Below are positions 34,779 through 43,607 of a DNA stretch of 64,000 nt, in pieces. Position 1 is the stretch's first letter. Each line of letters opens with the position of its first letter. The stretch comes from Lacrimispora xylanisolvens. GTDB taxonomy: Bacteria > Bacillota > Clostridia > Lachnospirales > Lachnospiraceae. The stretch lies in NCBI RefSeq assembly GCF_002934545.1, contig NZ_PTJA01000012.1, forward strand, positions 124,001-188,000, read 5' to 3'. Made by a program: the position numbers and the translations under genes. The notes beneath the pieces are model-generated. The model ran no database searches. It was not told the DNA's origin and saw only the letters and a program-made list of their open reading frames with translations.

Positions 34779-35303
34779 CTAGTCTGCTAAATAGATGCCA
34801 TAATCCAATATTATATTTCCATCAGCATCCTGTTCTGTAAAACGTGGACAATTATATCGTTCAAAGAAACAGGCTCTGTTTTCATAATCACTTCTGAAGT
34901 TTCCCATTCCTTCTTCCTTGAATTTAGATATACAATCCCCATGCATATCGTAAATCCCATCATTTTCCTTACCGCTTATCCAGCAAACGGCAACATCACT
35001 TTCCGGGAGATCTATAAAAGCAAATCCATCTGGTGCCTCTGTGTTTTCCGGAAGGAACATACCAATCCAGTATTCAAAGGTATTTTCTATACTGGAAAAG
35101 TCGCAGCGCATGAAACCAATATAACCATTTTCAATGTTTTTCAGTTCTCCCAGCTTTTCAAGGGACGTAAACCAGCCATTTTCAAACCACTCACCCCATT
35201 TGTGTCCGAATCCACCGATTCTGTCCGCATTTGTATATCGTTTTCCGATAAAGCGAAGGGATGGTAAGTGCTCTTTGGTAACCTTTGTTATTTTTGCTGA
35301 CAT
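34779..35303 (-). CDS. GyrI/AraC-type effector-binding domain protein
   Basis: A 174-residue protein resembling the GyrI-like small-molecule-binding domain (also found as the C-terminal half of AraC/BmrR-type regulators). Features: YIGFMRCDFS, FEYWIGMF and PESDVAVCWISGKENDG. There is no DNA-binding domain, so it is a stand-alone ligand-binding protein. It has a strong GAGGAGGAAC ribosome binding site. Confidence 0.75.
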   Translation of the reverse strand: MSAKITKVTKEHLPSLRFIGKRYTNADRIGGFGHKWGEWFENGWFTSLEKLGELKNIENGYIGFMRCDFSSIENTFEYWIGMFLPENTEAPDGFAFIDLPESDVAVCWISGKENDGIYDMHGDCISKFKEEGMGNFRSDYENRACFFERYNCPRFTEQDADGNIILDYGIYLAD

Positions 35304-35341
35304 ATTTTGTTCCTCCTCATATACTCATTTATTATTCGCTC

Positions 35342-35986
35342 TTAAGATGATATCTGCTTAACCGCATGCTCATCTAATATAAAAATATCACCCAAAAGTT
35401 CAACATCTCCATCTTTACATATGATTGCCGCACCATCACATAATCCATAAATACAATAGTCATTAGATAATTCCAGTAATTCATCAGTTACATGAGTATA
35501 ATCAAAATGCGGCTCTACTGAAATATCCACAAGACCTAGTGCTCTATATATTTCCTGCTGGTGATGATCACAGGTAGTGGTACAAACAGCAATCTTAGCC
35601 ATGTTAATTGCACCTGCGCTCATACCTATAATTACCCCATTATGATTAGTAAGGACTTTGTCCAACCCGTATTCTTTAAGATATTTAAACTGAGTCGGTG
35701 TGTCTCCACCGGAAATCCAAATAACATCCCCATCTTTCACCACTCGCTGTGCTTCCTCTTTTGTCATCCTGTTATCAACAATACAGCAGCCATAAAACCT
35801 GATACCGGCATTCTGAAACTTACTTAAAAACAGTTTGAAATATCTATCATTAATCTCCTGAAAATCATTAAATTCTGATGCGATAAATACAAAATTCTTA
35901 CGATTCACAATAATTTCATTCAGCCGCTCTGCAAACTTAATGGGAAAATCATTATGGAACATACTTGTCAAAATACTGATTGCCAT
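35342..35986 (-). CDS. Peptidase E-like (S51) class I glutamine amidotransferase-fold protein
   Basis: A 214-residue protein with the S51 layout: WISGGDTPTQFKYL and the nucleophile elbow IGMSAGAINMAK (Ser in place of the amidotransferase Cys). PHFDYTH supplies a conserved His. Peptidase E cleaves Asp-Xaa dipeptides; other members process cyanophycin. No substrate evidence here. Confidence 0.82.
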   Translation of the reverse strand: MAISILTSMFHNDFPIKFAERLNEIIVNRKNFVFIASEFNDFQEINDRYFKLFLSKFQNAGIRFYGCCIVDNRMTKEEAQRVVKDGDVIWISGGDTPTQFKYLKEYGLDKVLTNHNGVIIGMSAGAINMAKIAVCTTTCDHHQQEIYRALGLVDISVEPHFDYTHVTDELLELSNDYCIYGLCDGAAIICKDGDVELLGDIFILDEHAVKQISS

Positions 35987-36011
35987 AATTGTACCTCTTA
36001 CCTCTCATCTA

Positions 36012-36827
36012 TTATCTATTATGAAAGAGCTCTGTAATAATTTGGGGGAAAAGTTCACTTCTTACCTTTTTTCGATATTCCATTTCTTCCGATGTGCGAC
36101 CACTTACTAAAGATTTGTTGACCACAGTATTGTCTGAAACACTAAAGAGCGCTGCCATTGGTATGCCAGCAAATGTGGCTGCACGAAAAGCAGCCGCAGT
36201 CTCCATCTCAATAACATTACAGCCCAGCCCAATGATTTCGTCTATATGCACAAACTGTGCAAATACTGTATCAGTACTAAAATTATTTCCAACATGCCAT
36301 TTTACATGGTTTTCTTCACATATATGGCTTGTGGCTTCTTTCAGGCGATCAAGCATGATTTTATCTGGATATTGTTTCTCTCCAAATACATCTCCATCTG
36401 CAAGTTTCTCCGAAGCTAAGTACCGACTTGCGCCGTCACCACAAACGGAATAATCAGGAATCACAATATCTCCAATACCCATTTTATTATCCAATGCTCC
36501 CACAGACCCAATAAAAATAATTTGTTTGCATAAAGTGACGCCTAATGCCAAAATAACATCCATTAATACAGGTGCACCTATTCCTGTTTTTATATAACTA
36601 ATCTTCAAGTCATCAACCATAAGATTCCATACTTTTATTGAAGAATAATTAGATTCACTTAAATATTCAAAATTTCCGAAATTGGGGAATGTAGATGGTT
36701 CCCACCATGGAGCGATAATTACATTTTCATGTATTTGGTCTGGATTTACTCCTATGCTGTGAATACAGATATCACTCTTCGTTGACCCAAACCGTTCCAT
36801 ACTACCTATTAAATCCTGATAATTCAT
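36012..36827 (-). CDS. Nucleoside phosphorylase family protein
   Basis: A 271-residue purine/uridine-phosphorylase-fold protein. It has IIFIGSVGALDNKMGIGDIV (Gly-rich phosphate site), VIEMETAAAFRAATFAGIP (Met-Glu ribose site) and the Ser/Asp region ALFSVSDNT. The N-terminal part resembles uridine phosphorylase-like enzymes. Its start overlaps the stop of the deoxyribosyltransferase-like gene as ATGA, so both likely act on related nucleosides. Confidence 0.85.
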   Translation of the reverse strand: MNYQDLIGSMERFGSTKSDICIHSIGVNPDQIHENVIIAPWWEPSTFPNFGNFEYLSESNYSSIKVWNLMVDDLKISYIKTGIGAPVLMDVILALGVTLCKQIIFIGSVGALDNKMGIGDIVIPDYSVCGDGASRYLASEKLADGDVFGEKQYPDKIMLDRLKEATSHICEENHVKWHVGNNFSTDTVFAQFVHIDEIIGLGCNVIEMETAAAFRAATFAGIPMAALFSVSDNTVVNKSLVSGRTSEEMEYRKKVRSELFPQIITELFHNR

Positions 36828-37171
36828 ATGTATTCCTCTCTTTCTAAAGATTGTCCCTCGTAACCTTCCAGATAAGTAACATTTTTATTTTGACTTTTCG
36901 CATACTCTATTTCGGATTCTGTGCTTTTACCAATATATCCATCTTTATTAATAACAAATATAGTATCTGCCATATCAATTTTTCTTTTATGCATGTCATC
37001 AAGCAATTCCTTTGTTTCCTTTGTCATGACCTCATCTTTTTCACATAATTCAAAAAATCCTACAGAAATCACGATACACCCTTTTAAGGTAAGCTCCTTC
37101 TGTATTTTTAGAAATTCATCTTTAAATTTTGTACTTCCACAAAGAGTTACTACTTTGTATTTTCCTACCAT
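36824..37171 (-). CDS. Small nucleoside 2-deoxyribosyltransferase-like protein
   Basis: A 115-residue protein. Start KVVTLCGSTKFKDEFLK, the Asp segment KIDMADTIFVINKDG and the catalytic-type Glu in IGKSTESEIEYAK match the nucleoside 2-deoxyribosyltransferase-like superfamily. It is near the minimal size for the fold. Some relatives hydrolyse nucleotides or NAD rather than exchange bases, so the reaction is open. It is co-translated with the nucleoside phosphorylase downstream. Confidence 0.75.
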   Translation of the reverse strand: MVGKYKVVTLCGSTKFKDEFLKIQKELTLKGCIVISVGFFELCEKDEVMTKETKELLDDMHKRKIDMADTIFVINKDGYIGKSTESEIEYAKSQNKNVTYLEGYEGQSLEREEYI

Positions 37172-37221
37172 GATTCCCTCTATACTTATTTTTTATTTCC
37201 CTTATCATCTGTTCTGAATTT

Positions 37222-37995
37222 CTAAAAACATAAATTTCCTATCCAGAATAAAGCCACAATATGGATTGGATAGAATAAATAGAACAGATATTTATAACCC
37301 TTACCCTTTTTACCATTATACAAGTACATGAATGGTAGAGTTCCGATCATCATCCATTGATAATTTTCATAAAATAATCCTTCAATACTAAAGTTATTTA
37401 TTGCTGTCAATACAAAAAAGATTAAGCAAAATATTGTGTAAGCAGTAGCCAGACTCTTTTTATTTTCTTTCGTGAAATACATTAATACACCCAGAAATAC
37501 AAACAAAATACTTCCTTCCGTAAAAATGATATTTCCCATTAATGCCCCTGCCAGTTCAAAAACACCATAACCACCTATGATCTGTTTTGTAAGAATACAG
37601 ATTATCGTACTGAATATCTGATACAGGCAAAACAAAATTATATACCTGTTTCCTTTCTTTTTATCATTCTTACGAATTTCTAAAATCCATGAAACAACAC
37701 CGATCAGAAATAAAGTGACAAATATATTATTACTTATATAGCAATAAGGATCCTGATATATATTATTACATATGTAATTTATTAACGCCATTATAACTCC
37801 AAATCCGTACATCCTGGATAAATATACTTTCCTGTTAGAAGTATAGTAAAATCCCCATGCCATGCAAAAAAAGAAAATTGGGGCAGAGATCCTACCTATC
37901 CAGTGTAACCAGATTGGCGCACCCGGAATGAATTCCGCAACATGATCCAAAAACATAAATATGAGTGCCAGTATTTTTAGCATTGTACTTGTCAT
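37222..37995 (-). CDS. TraX-family membrane protein
   Basis: A 257-residue protein of seven or eight membrane helices. It begins LKILALIFMFLDHVAEFIPG and has WLHWIGRISAPIFFFCMAWG, the usual opening of TraX (named after F-pilin acetylase), and ends FYLFYPIHIVALFWI. In Firmicutes these are acyltransferase-like proteins of unknown substrate. No conjugation genes are present. The ribosome binding site is weak. Confidence 0.85.
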   Translation of the reverse strand: MTSTMLKILALIFMFLDHVAEFIPGAPIWLHWIGRISAPIFFFCMAWGFYYTSNRKVYLSRMYGFGVIMALINYICNNIYQDPYCYISNNIFVTLFLIGVVSWILEIRKNDKKKGNRYIILFCLYQIFSTIICILTKQIIGGYGVFELAGALMGNIIFTEGSILFVFLGVLMYFTKENKKSLATAYTIFCLIFFVLTAINNFSIEGLFYENYQWMMIGTLPFMYLYNGKKGKGYKYLFYLFYPIHIVALFWIGNLCF

Positions 37996-38014
37996 GAGTT
38001 TATTCTTCTTTCAT

Positions 38015-38908
38015 TTATTTTAATAATATCTGCTTTTCTTTCTCATAATCTAATTTTTTAAAAGAAAGAAATGTAAAATAATCCAAAGTATTAAGTATCT
38101 CCGCGCATTGATATTCATGATTATCTATTTGCACTGGACAAATAATTTCCTGATCGTAAAAACAATCCGTTCCATAGAGGAAACCACCATTCAGACGAAA
38201 ATACCCCATATATTCAGGTGTAAATAAAGAACTTCCAAAATCAAAAATGCCCTTTATCTTCCTGGTGCTTTTGTCAATAAAAATATTATTCCAATGTAAA
38301 TCGAGATGTGCAAACACTGCAGAACTCTGCTTTTTCTGGTTTAAGTTTTTGCAATTTTCGTTCACTTTATCTCTTATGGCTCTGCATTCAATCTCTGTTA
38401 TACTTCCATAACGGCAACAATCACTCAATGCCGTTTCTACTATATTCTTGTAAGAATCAGTCCATAGTCTGAACTGTCCTATCCTGCCATTCTTGTAAAT
38501 TCCTCCAAATGAATCAGACTTTATGTGATTCATCTTTTCAAGCATACGCAACGCTTGTTTTTTTATATCCTTACGTTCCTCATCATCTAAGAATCTCCAT
38601 AGGTCTCCTAATAACTTATAATCCATAAATTCAGTTATTATAAATTTCTCTTCCAGATTATAATCAAAGACCTGTGGACAGGGGATACCCTCCTTTTCAC
38701 ATAAAGATGTACCTATGATCTCCCGTTCTATCTGATTTTCATACAGTTCCGGAAGATTCTTCTTGTTCTGAATTTTAATAAAATATTTTTGTTCTTTGTA
38801 GCCTGCTATGTAAGATGAGTTAACATCGCCTTTACTGCATAGATTCATACTTATATTTTTAATGTTTGTATGAAATAAATTTTCCAGGGATTTATTTAGC
38901 AATTCCAT
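38015..38908 (-). CDS. Aminoglycoside phosphotransferase-like kinase
   Basis: A 297-residue APH/choline-kinase-fold protein. The N-lobe has YFIKIQNKK and a hinge FIITEFMDYKLLG; the catalytic loop is FAHLDLHWNNIFID (Asp and Asn) and the metal motif GIFDFGSS. Substrates in this family include aminoglycosides, macrolides, choline, sugars and homoserine. Specificity cannot be read from the sequence. Confidence 0.83.
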   Translation of the reverse strand: MELLNKSLENLFHTNIKNISMNLCSKGDVNSSYIAGYKEQKYFIKIQNKKNLPELYENQIEREIIGTSLCEKEGIPCPQVFDYNLEEKFIITEFMDYKLLGDLWRFLDDEERKDIKKQALRMLEKMNHIKSDSFGGIYKNGRIGQFRLWTDSYKNIVETALSDCCRYGSITEIECRAIRDKVNENCKNLNQKKQSSAVFAHLDLHWNNIFIDKSTRKIKGIFDFGSSLFTPEYMGYFRLNGGFLYGTDCFYDQEIICPVQIDNHEYQCAEILNTLDYFTFLSFKKLDYEKEKQILLK

Positions 38909-38955
38909 TTGTTATACCTTATCTTTCTTTACTGTCTTAATAAAAAATGCATCAA

Positions 38956-38989
38956 AAAACTACTAACTAAATTTAGAGTTAGTAGTTTT
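38956..38989. terminator. Bidirectional intrinsic terminator
   Basis: AAAACTACTAACT (38956-38968) pairs with AGTTAGTAGTTTT (38977-38989) across an 8-nt loop. It lies past the stalk-domain gene and before the kinase gene on the minus strand. Confidence 0.8.
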
Positions 38990-39010
38990 GAACAATATTA
39001 TTAATTGAAT

Positions 39011-39316
39011 TTAGAGGAATTGTGAACGTTTATTATCGAGTATTAAATTAACTGTATTATTCGCTCCGTCATAGTTAACGCTATATCCAAGTATTTCAAA
39101 TAATTCATTTGCCGGTATATATAAACTCTCATTTTGTTCATTGTCCATTGTTACCGAGATTAGTGACTTACTAAGTGGCAACGATTCCCCGTTCAGGGTA
39201 ATTTTTGTATTGCTCAAAGCCGCTGACTTAATGCCTGTTGCAGCATAAACAGTTGTTATACCCATAGTTCCAATAATTATCCCGGCTACTAAACTTTTTA
39301 CATCAAACTTTTTCAT
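39011..39316 (-). CDS. Secreted copper-amine-oxidase N-terminal (stalk) domain protein
   Basis: A 101-residue protein with a signal-peptide-like N-terminus (SLVAGIIIGTMGITTVYA, probable cleavage after VYA). One stalk domain follows: ITLNGESLPLS, ESLYIPANELFEILGYSV and NNTVNLIL. Such domains usually sit on longer clostridial envelope proteins; here it stands alone. ATG 39316 follows GGGGAG at 8 bases. Confidence 0.75.
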   Translation of the reverse strand: MKKFDVKSLVAGIIIGTMGITTVYAATGIKSAALSNTKITLNGESLPLSKSLISVTMDNEQNESLYIPANELFEILGYSVNYDGANNTVNLILDNKRSQFL

Positions 39317-39476
39317 ATACACTTCTCCCCATTTTTAGAATTAATGCTAATCTTATATTTTATATCATACACCGTTAACTACTTAGCATCAATATTTTTG
39401 TAATAAAACATTAATAATCAATCTACTATGAATGTGTAACCATGTATTATATACTTATTTTAAAAGGAGGTTTCTT

Positions 39477-39581
39477 ATGATCGCTTATTTTCCATTGCTA
39501 TTGAATTTGCTTGAACTATTTAAATACGTCGTCTACTTTACGTTTTTTCTATGCTGCATAAAGTACTTAAAAAGTAAATAG
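39477..39581 (+). CDS. 34-residue putative membrane microprotein
   Basis: ATG 39477 follows a perfect AAAGGAGG at a 6-base spacing. It opens 34 codons ending in TAG: a hydrophobic stretch MIAYFPLLLNLLELF and KYVVYFTFFLCCIKYLK with a basic tail, so one or two short membrane helices. Four bases after the stop another AAGGAGG starts the next gene. The strong signals and spacing argue for a real two-gene unit. I do not recognise the product; a toxin-like, regulatory or leader role is possible. Confidence 0.6.
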   Translation: MIAYFPLLLNLLELFKYVVYFTFFLCCIKYLKSK

Positions 39582-39601
39582 ATAAGGAGGTTACTGTAAA
39601 T

Positions 39602-39841
39602 ATGATTAACCACTTTGGTTGGTCTTCATTGACGTGTGTATATACTACAGATGATAAAAATCGGATTCAGGAAACGCTTTACGAAAACAATATTCCCTTC
39701 AAATTAAGTGTAAAGGACTTATCCATTAAAAATACGTTCGATCTACCTTATGCCGGAATAGGTACTAACAAACTGAAATTGTCCTATACCTTTTACGTAA
39801 AGAAAAAAGATATTGAATTTGCACTGCACCTGATCAAGTAA
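39602..39841 (+). CDS. Small unknown protein (weakly DUF2007-like)
   Basis: A 79-residue soluble protein. Its pattern (SLTCVYTTDDKNRIQETLYE, NNIPFKLSVKDL, then TFYVKKKDIEFALHLI) resembles the single-domain DUF2007/putative signal-transducing fold of clostridial proteins, in which a short beta-alpha-beta unit is repeated. It follows the 34-residue membrane protein by 20 bases with its own AAGGAGG, so the two are probably co-expressed. Role unknown. Confidence 0.65.
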   Translation: MINHFGWSSLTCVYTTDDKNRIQETLYENNIPFKLSVKDLSIKNTFDLPYAGIGTNKLKLSYTFYVKKKDIEFALHLIK

Positions 39842-39848
39842 TTTTTAT

Positions 39849-40361
39849 TTATGAACCTTCTGGCTCGTTATAGGCATACCAGTCTGATTCGGGCAACCCC
39901 TTTTCACGCAAAATGCCATTCAGGTAGCCGATGTTATACATGATATGTCTTATTTGCCCTATAATAACATCTGCATAAGTGTATTGCGGGTTGTTGCCAA
40001 AAACGGAAGTCCCCAGTTTTTCATCATTCAGATGATCAAATACTCCTGTGGACTTTATTTGTATTGCATCAAGATACTCTCGCATTTTTGCTTTCGATAT
40101 AAATAATCCATCATAATTGTCTGCATATAAGTCAGTCGTATAGGCATCATCAAAAACCATTGTACGCCACTCACTGTCGTCATACTTCTCACGCATCCAG
40201 AAATCAATATAATAAACATAATGGAAAACCTGCTGCCAAAAGGGCACTTCATTATATGATGAGGCCCATATTTCTTCCGGACAAATATCCACAAGAATAA
40301 CTGCCATATGAAATGTAGAATCAAACTGATTGCGCAAAGCCTCTGTTACTAAGTTACTCAT
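39849..40361 (-). CDS. DinB-family protein
   Basis: A 170-residue four-helix-bundle protein. His residues suited to metal binding are seen in QQVFHYVYYIDFW, FDHLND and IIGQIRHIMYNIGYLNG, the DinB/YfiT-like pattern. Members are often bacillithiol- or mycothiol-dependent transferases or stress proteins. ATG 40361 follows AGGGGG. Confidence 0.82.
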   Translation of the reverse strand: MSNLVTEALRNQFDSTFHMAVILVDICPEEIWASSYNEVPFWQQVFHYVYYIDFWMREKYDDSEWRTMVFDDAYTTDLYADNYDGLFISKAKMREYLDAIQIKSTGVFDHLNDEKLGTSVFGNNPQYTYADVIIGQIRHIMYNIGYLNGILREKGLPESDWYAYNEPEGS

Positions 40362-40404
40362 TATATTTCCCCCTGTATAATTCATAATTTAATCAATTGC
40401 CTTT

Positions 40405-41292
40405 TCATGCACGTGACAACATGGGAAACATCACCTTGTTGTCCCTAAATATATTCTCTTTTCCCTTTAGCACGAATAAGTGATTGTCTTCTTCCTGTGA
40501 TTCTTCAATTATAAAGCCATATTTTAATTCCGGTGTAAATCCCAGACATACATGATCTGTATCATCATTAGCCACAACACCTAAAATATCCTCCAGCCGG
40601 TTATTGCCATCGGCAAAAACATCATAACAAATGAGCCTGTTTTTCTCATGTTTAACCACTGCAACAGCATCATATTGTGGGATATAATAAATATCATTCG
40701 TTCTGAATTGTATACAATGAAATACAAACTGACTCAGATTATCCACTTTTAGTTCTGAAAATGGATTTCCTCTCTTGTAACTTTTAATTAATATTTCCCA
40801 GTCTTCCGGATCCTCTATATTAAGCTTTCTATATGTCCCCTCTGATTTTAAGATGGGTTTACTATATTCAAATTCTTTGTATTCCTCAAAATTAAACTTA
40901 GGATAAAAATCAACAACAGAATCATTTGATAATAAATAAACTGCATCACATTTATCCACCCAATCGGCTAAAACGTTTTCCATCAGATAGCGGTTTAATC
41001 CTTTTTTTCTATACTCAGGCAAAGTCATAACAGTGCTGATTTGTACATATCTCTTTTGTTGGCCTTTCCAGTTTATGTCATTCACACATACTGCCACACT
41101 TGAAACTGCCGTATCGCCATGCATAATAACATATGGGATATAACGGTTATCCATATAACCGGATTGATACCACGTTTCATATTTTAGTTTGTATATATCT
41201 TTTGAAAGCTGAAAGTAACGGTTCCTTGTAAATTCATCTTCCATTACACGATCAATATAATTATATGCCTGTCCTTTTATGTTACATTGCAT
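40405..41292 (-). CDS. GNAT N-acetyltransferase (two-domain type)
   Basis: A 295-residue protein. The N-terminal GNAT core has VQISTVMTLPEYRKKGLNRY with the acetyl-CoA loop variant YRKKGLN and VYLLSNDSVVDFYPKFNF. The C-terminal half (about 150-295) looks like a second degenerate GNAT or sterol-carrier-like unit. Substrate unknown. ATG 41292 follows GGGGGAG at 8 bases. Confidence 0.83.
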   Translation of the reverse strand: MQCNIKGQAYNYIDRVMEDEFTRNRYFQLSKDIYKLKYETWYQSGYMDNRYIPYVIMHGDTAVSSVAVCVNDINWKGQQKRYVQISTVMTLPEYRKKGLNRYLMENVLADWVDKCDAVYLLSNDSVVDFYPKFNFEEYKEFEYSKPILKSEGTYRKLNIEDPEDWEILIKSYKRGNPFSELKVDNLSQFVFHCIQFRTNDIYYIPQYDAVAVVKHEKNRLICYDVFADGNNRLEDILGVVANDDTDHVCLGFTPELKYGFIIEESQEEDNHLFVLKGKENIFRDNKVMFPMLSRA

Positions 41293-41294
41293 TA

Positions 41295-41639
41295 TCAATT
41301 CTCCCCCGCATCACTGATTATTTCCTTAAATGGATTCTCGCTATCTGATACCTCTTGGATAATCACAATTGGATCTGATATTAATCCATATTTGTCATCC
41401 TCTGGATACGTGACAGCAATTCTGGGATTATCTCCAGCAAATGCGATCATGCTATCCATTGAGTCCCATTTAGTACACAAGAAAAAATGAGCATATTGAT
41501 CCTGTTCGATTATCTCCAAATAGGCTCCCTGATTGCCTTTTATAGCAAGAGATTCTTTCACTCCTGTCTCATATTCATATTTTTCAAATTCATCTTTCAT
41601 ATTTAAAGGAACCATTCCGTGCCACGTTCTTGAAATCAT
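41295..41639 (-). CDS. Antibiotic biosynthesis monooxygenase-like (ABM) small protein
   Basis: A 114-residue ferredoxin-like alpha/beta-barrel protein. It begins MISRTWHGMVPLNMKDEFE, with HFFLCTKWDSMDSMIAFAGDN, the pattern of ABM/heme-degrading or stress-related dimers. Two bases separate it from the GNAT start, so the two are coupled. Confidence 0.75.
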   Translation of the reverse strand: MISRTWHGMVPLNMKDEFEKYEYETGVKESLAIKGNQGAYLEIIEQDQYAHFFLCTKWDSMDSMIAFAGDNPRIAVTYPEDDKYGLISDPIVIIQEVSDSENPFKEIISDAGEN

Positions 41640-41669
41640 GGTTTATATCACTCCTAACCTATTTTATCT

Positions 41670-42227
41670 TCACCTTTTATTATGAAAGGCATATGGTAAT
41701 TGTAAAAATTCTGTTCTGGTAATTGAATAAACACTTGTTTTTATGTTAATCTGATCGGGATATTCCTCACGTAATGACATCCCCATCTTTTCGGCTACTT
41801 TTCTTGATGGGATATTAGTCGAATTCTGATACGAGAAGACTTCGTTAAAATCAGTGTTCTTAAAGACATACTCCAAGCATGCTTTTGATGCCTGGGAGGC
41901 ATATCCTTTATTCCAAAAACGCTTATTAATATGATAGCCGATTTCAGGAAACAAATTGCCATCTCGATAGATGTTTTGCATGGTAATACCACAATCACCA
42001 ATAAACTCATTGGTTTTCTTTAAAATAACCGCCCATAATCCAAATCCGTATTTGCTATAATTATCAAGGTTCCAGTTGATCCACTTTCTGGTCTGATCCT
42101 CATCAAATTCTCTTGGATAATACTGCATCGTCTCTTTATCGGATAATATTTGATGCCAGGCATCAAAGTCCGCCATTGTCAGCTCTCTTAATGCAATCTG
42201 ATCTGTTTCTATAATATATTTAGTCAT
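41670..42227 (-). CDS. GNAT N-acetyltransferase (RimJ/RimL-like)
   Basis: A 185-residue acetyltransferase. LRELTMADFDAWHQIL at the start, GYHINKRFWNKGYASQASKA carrying the acetyl-CoA loop, and NIPSRKVAEKMGM at the end are typical of the ribosomal-protein-type subfamily (Acetyltransf_3). Substrate unknown. A GGGAG ribosome binding site is present. Confidence 0.9.
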   Translation of the reverse strand: MTKYIIETDQIALRELTMADFDAWHQILSDKETMQYYPREFDEDQTRKWINWNLDNYSKYGFGLWAVILKKTNEFIGDCGITMQNIYRDGNLFPEIGYHINKRFWNKGYASQASKACLEYVFKNTDFNEVFSYQNSTNIPSRKVAEKMGMSLREEYPDQINIKTSVYSITRTEFLQLPYAFHNKR

Positions 42228-42282
42228 TATCTCTCCCTTAATTTACTCCACTGCCTATTGATCATTTTATATTCCAAAAAAA

Positions 42283-43035
42283 TCACCGCCTTGCTACCAA
42301 TGTAAATTCTCCTGGTACACTATTATTTTTCCATGCAGGATGCTCATCAAATCGGGACAACGTGAATCCCGCCGTTATAACTGCATTAATTATTTCACTG
42401 ATCGTGTATTTTCTATAACTGCATAAAGGCATCTGTTTCCGAATTTCATCAGGGAAAAATCTTGCATGAGCCATCTCACCTTCAAATACATCACTTGAAA
42501 AATAATTCATTGCAGGCTGCTCAAGCCCTAACATATCCGCTATCTTTTGAAAAGGGTGGAAATCACTGCATATAAGCCTTCCATTTGGCTTAAGGAGCTG
42601 ATACATTACTTTCATGAATTGGTTAAGGTCATGAAAATAGTGAAGGATTCCGCCCTCCATGAATACCACATCAAAAGAAGCTTCGTATTTGTTCATGTCT
42701 ATTTCCAAAACATCCCCAACAACAAAATTAATTTTTACATTTGCGGCATCTGCTACCTCAAGTGCGTATCTTTTATTGTCTTCTGATATATCAAAAATTG
42801 TTACTTCTGATCCCAGAATTGCAAGAGGGATTGCTTTCTTCCCACATGAACCGCATATATTGGCCACTTTTATATCTTTATAAGTTTCAAAGTAATCAGC
42901 ATAACGTTTCAGCATTCCCCTTGGGTCTTCCAGATCCTTCTTTGCCCGTTCTTTGGGTTCACCTGAGTTATTTATCCAAAAGTCATATGCATTATATTCC
43001 CATGCCTTCTTATTTTGTTGACAATAATTTTTCAT
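42283..43035 (-). CDS. SAM-dependent class I methyltransferase
   Basis: A 250-residue methyltransferase. Motif I is VANICGSCGKKAIPLA, followed by VTIFDISEDN (acidic SAM-ribose residue), VVGDVLEID and the post-motif FDVVFMEGGILHYF, FHPFQKIADMLG. Motif I has Cys residues in place of the usual D/E-x-G run. Substrate unknown. ATG 43035 follows AAAGGA. Confidence 0.87.
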   Translation of the reverse strand: MKNYCQQNKKAWEYNAYDFWINNSGEPKERAKKDLEDPRGMLKRYADYFETYKDIKVANICGSCGKKAIPLAILGSEVTIFDISEDNKRYALEVADAANVKINFVVGDVLEIDMNKYEASFDVVFMEGGILHYFHDLNQFMKVMYQLLKPNGRLICSDFHPFQKIADMLGLEQPAMNYFSSDVFEGEMAHARFFPDEIRKQMPLCSYRKYTISEIINAVITAGFTLSRFDEHPAWKNNSVPGEFTLVARR

Positions 43036-43071
43036 GTAATCCTTTCCTGTCTCCAAATGAAACTAAAATGC

Positions 43072-43566
43072 TTATACCGCAAATTCCATAAAATATGCGT
43101 GCTGCTGGTCGATGAGCCCTTTAATTTCATCAATGTCATTGGTTGTAACATCAGGCATTTCTAATACAAACGCTCCGCATGTCGCTTTCATTTCGCCATC
43201 AGGAAATGTATATGTATAAACAAATTTATCACCTTTACAGAATCCACATTCCCCACATTTTGCCAGACGATTGTTGCTCGATAAAATCCTGTCCCTTATA
43301 ACCTTGGCAAACTTATCAGAGTAATTGGTGCAAGAAGAAAAACGCAGCCCAAAGAATGCATCTGCACCCCCCTCCCGAACGCCAAACCGGGCTATGACCC
43401 TGTTATGAGAAAGGTTTGAAAAGGAAAGAATGTAACCCTTTGTCTGCTTTTTCATAGGGGTGTACCCCCGTTCAATCAGCAGATTAATGATTGGCTGATA
43501 GACCATCTTCTGTTCGGAACTTATCATCGAGCAGAATGCTTCAATATGTTTTTCCCACGCTTTCAT
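43072..43566 (-). CDS. Unrecognised protein with a Cys cluster
   Basis: A 164-residue soluble protein that I cannot assign. It has an N-terminal helical part, a beta-rich centre (SHNRVIARFGVREGGADAFF) and a KCGECGFCKGDK segment with three closely spaced Cys, followed by another Cys in KATCGAFVLE, suggesting a zinc or redox site. A GGTGGGGG site precedes the ATG. It is next to a GyrI-like gene and a methyltransferase gene in the same strand run. Confidence 0.7.
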   Translation of the reverse strand: MKAWEKHIEAFCSMISSEQKMVYQPIINLLIERGYTPMKKQTKGYILSFSNLSHNRVIARFGVREGGADAFFGLRFSSCTNYSDKFAKVIRDRILSSNNRLAKCGECGFCKGDKFVYTYTFPDGEMKATCGAFVLEMPDVTTNDIDEIKGLIDQQHAYFMEFAV

Positions 43567-43607
43567 GCAAATCCCCCACCCTATAATATATAATTTAAAA
43601 TATATTA

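Noticed and set aside
37222-37995. Conjugative element, suggested by the TraX-like gene
   Set aside because: No other transfer, relaxase or integrase gene is present; TraX-like proteins are common on clostridial chromosomes.
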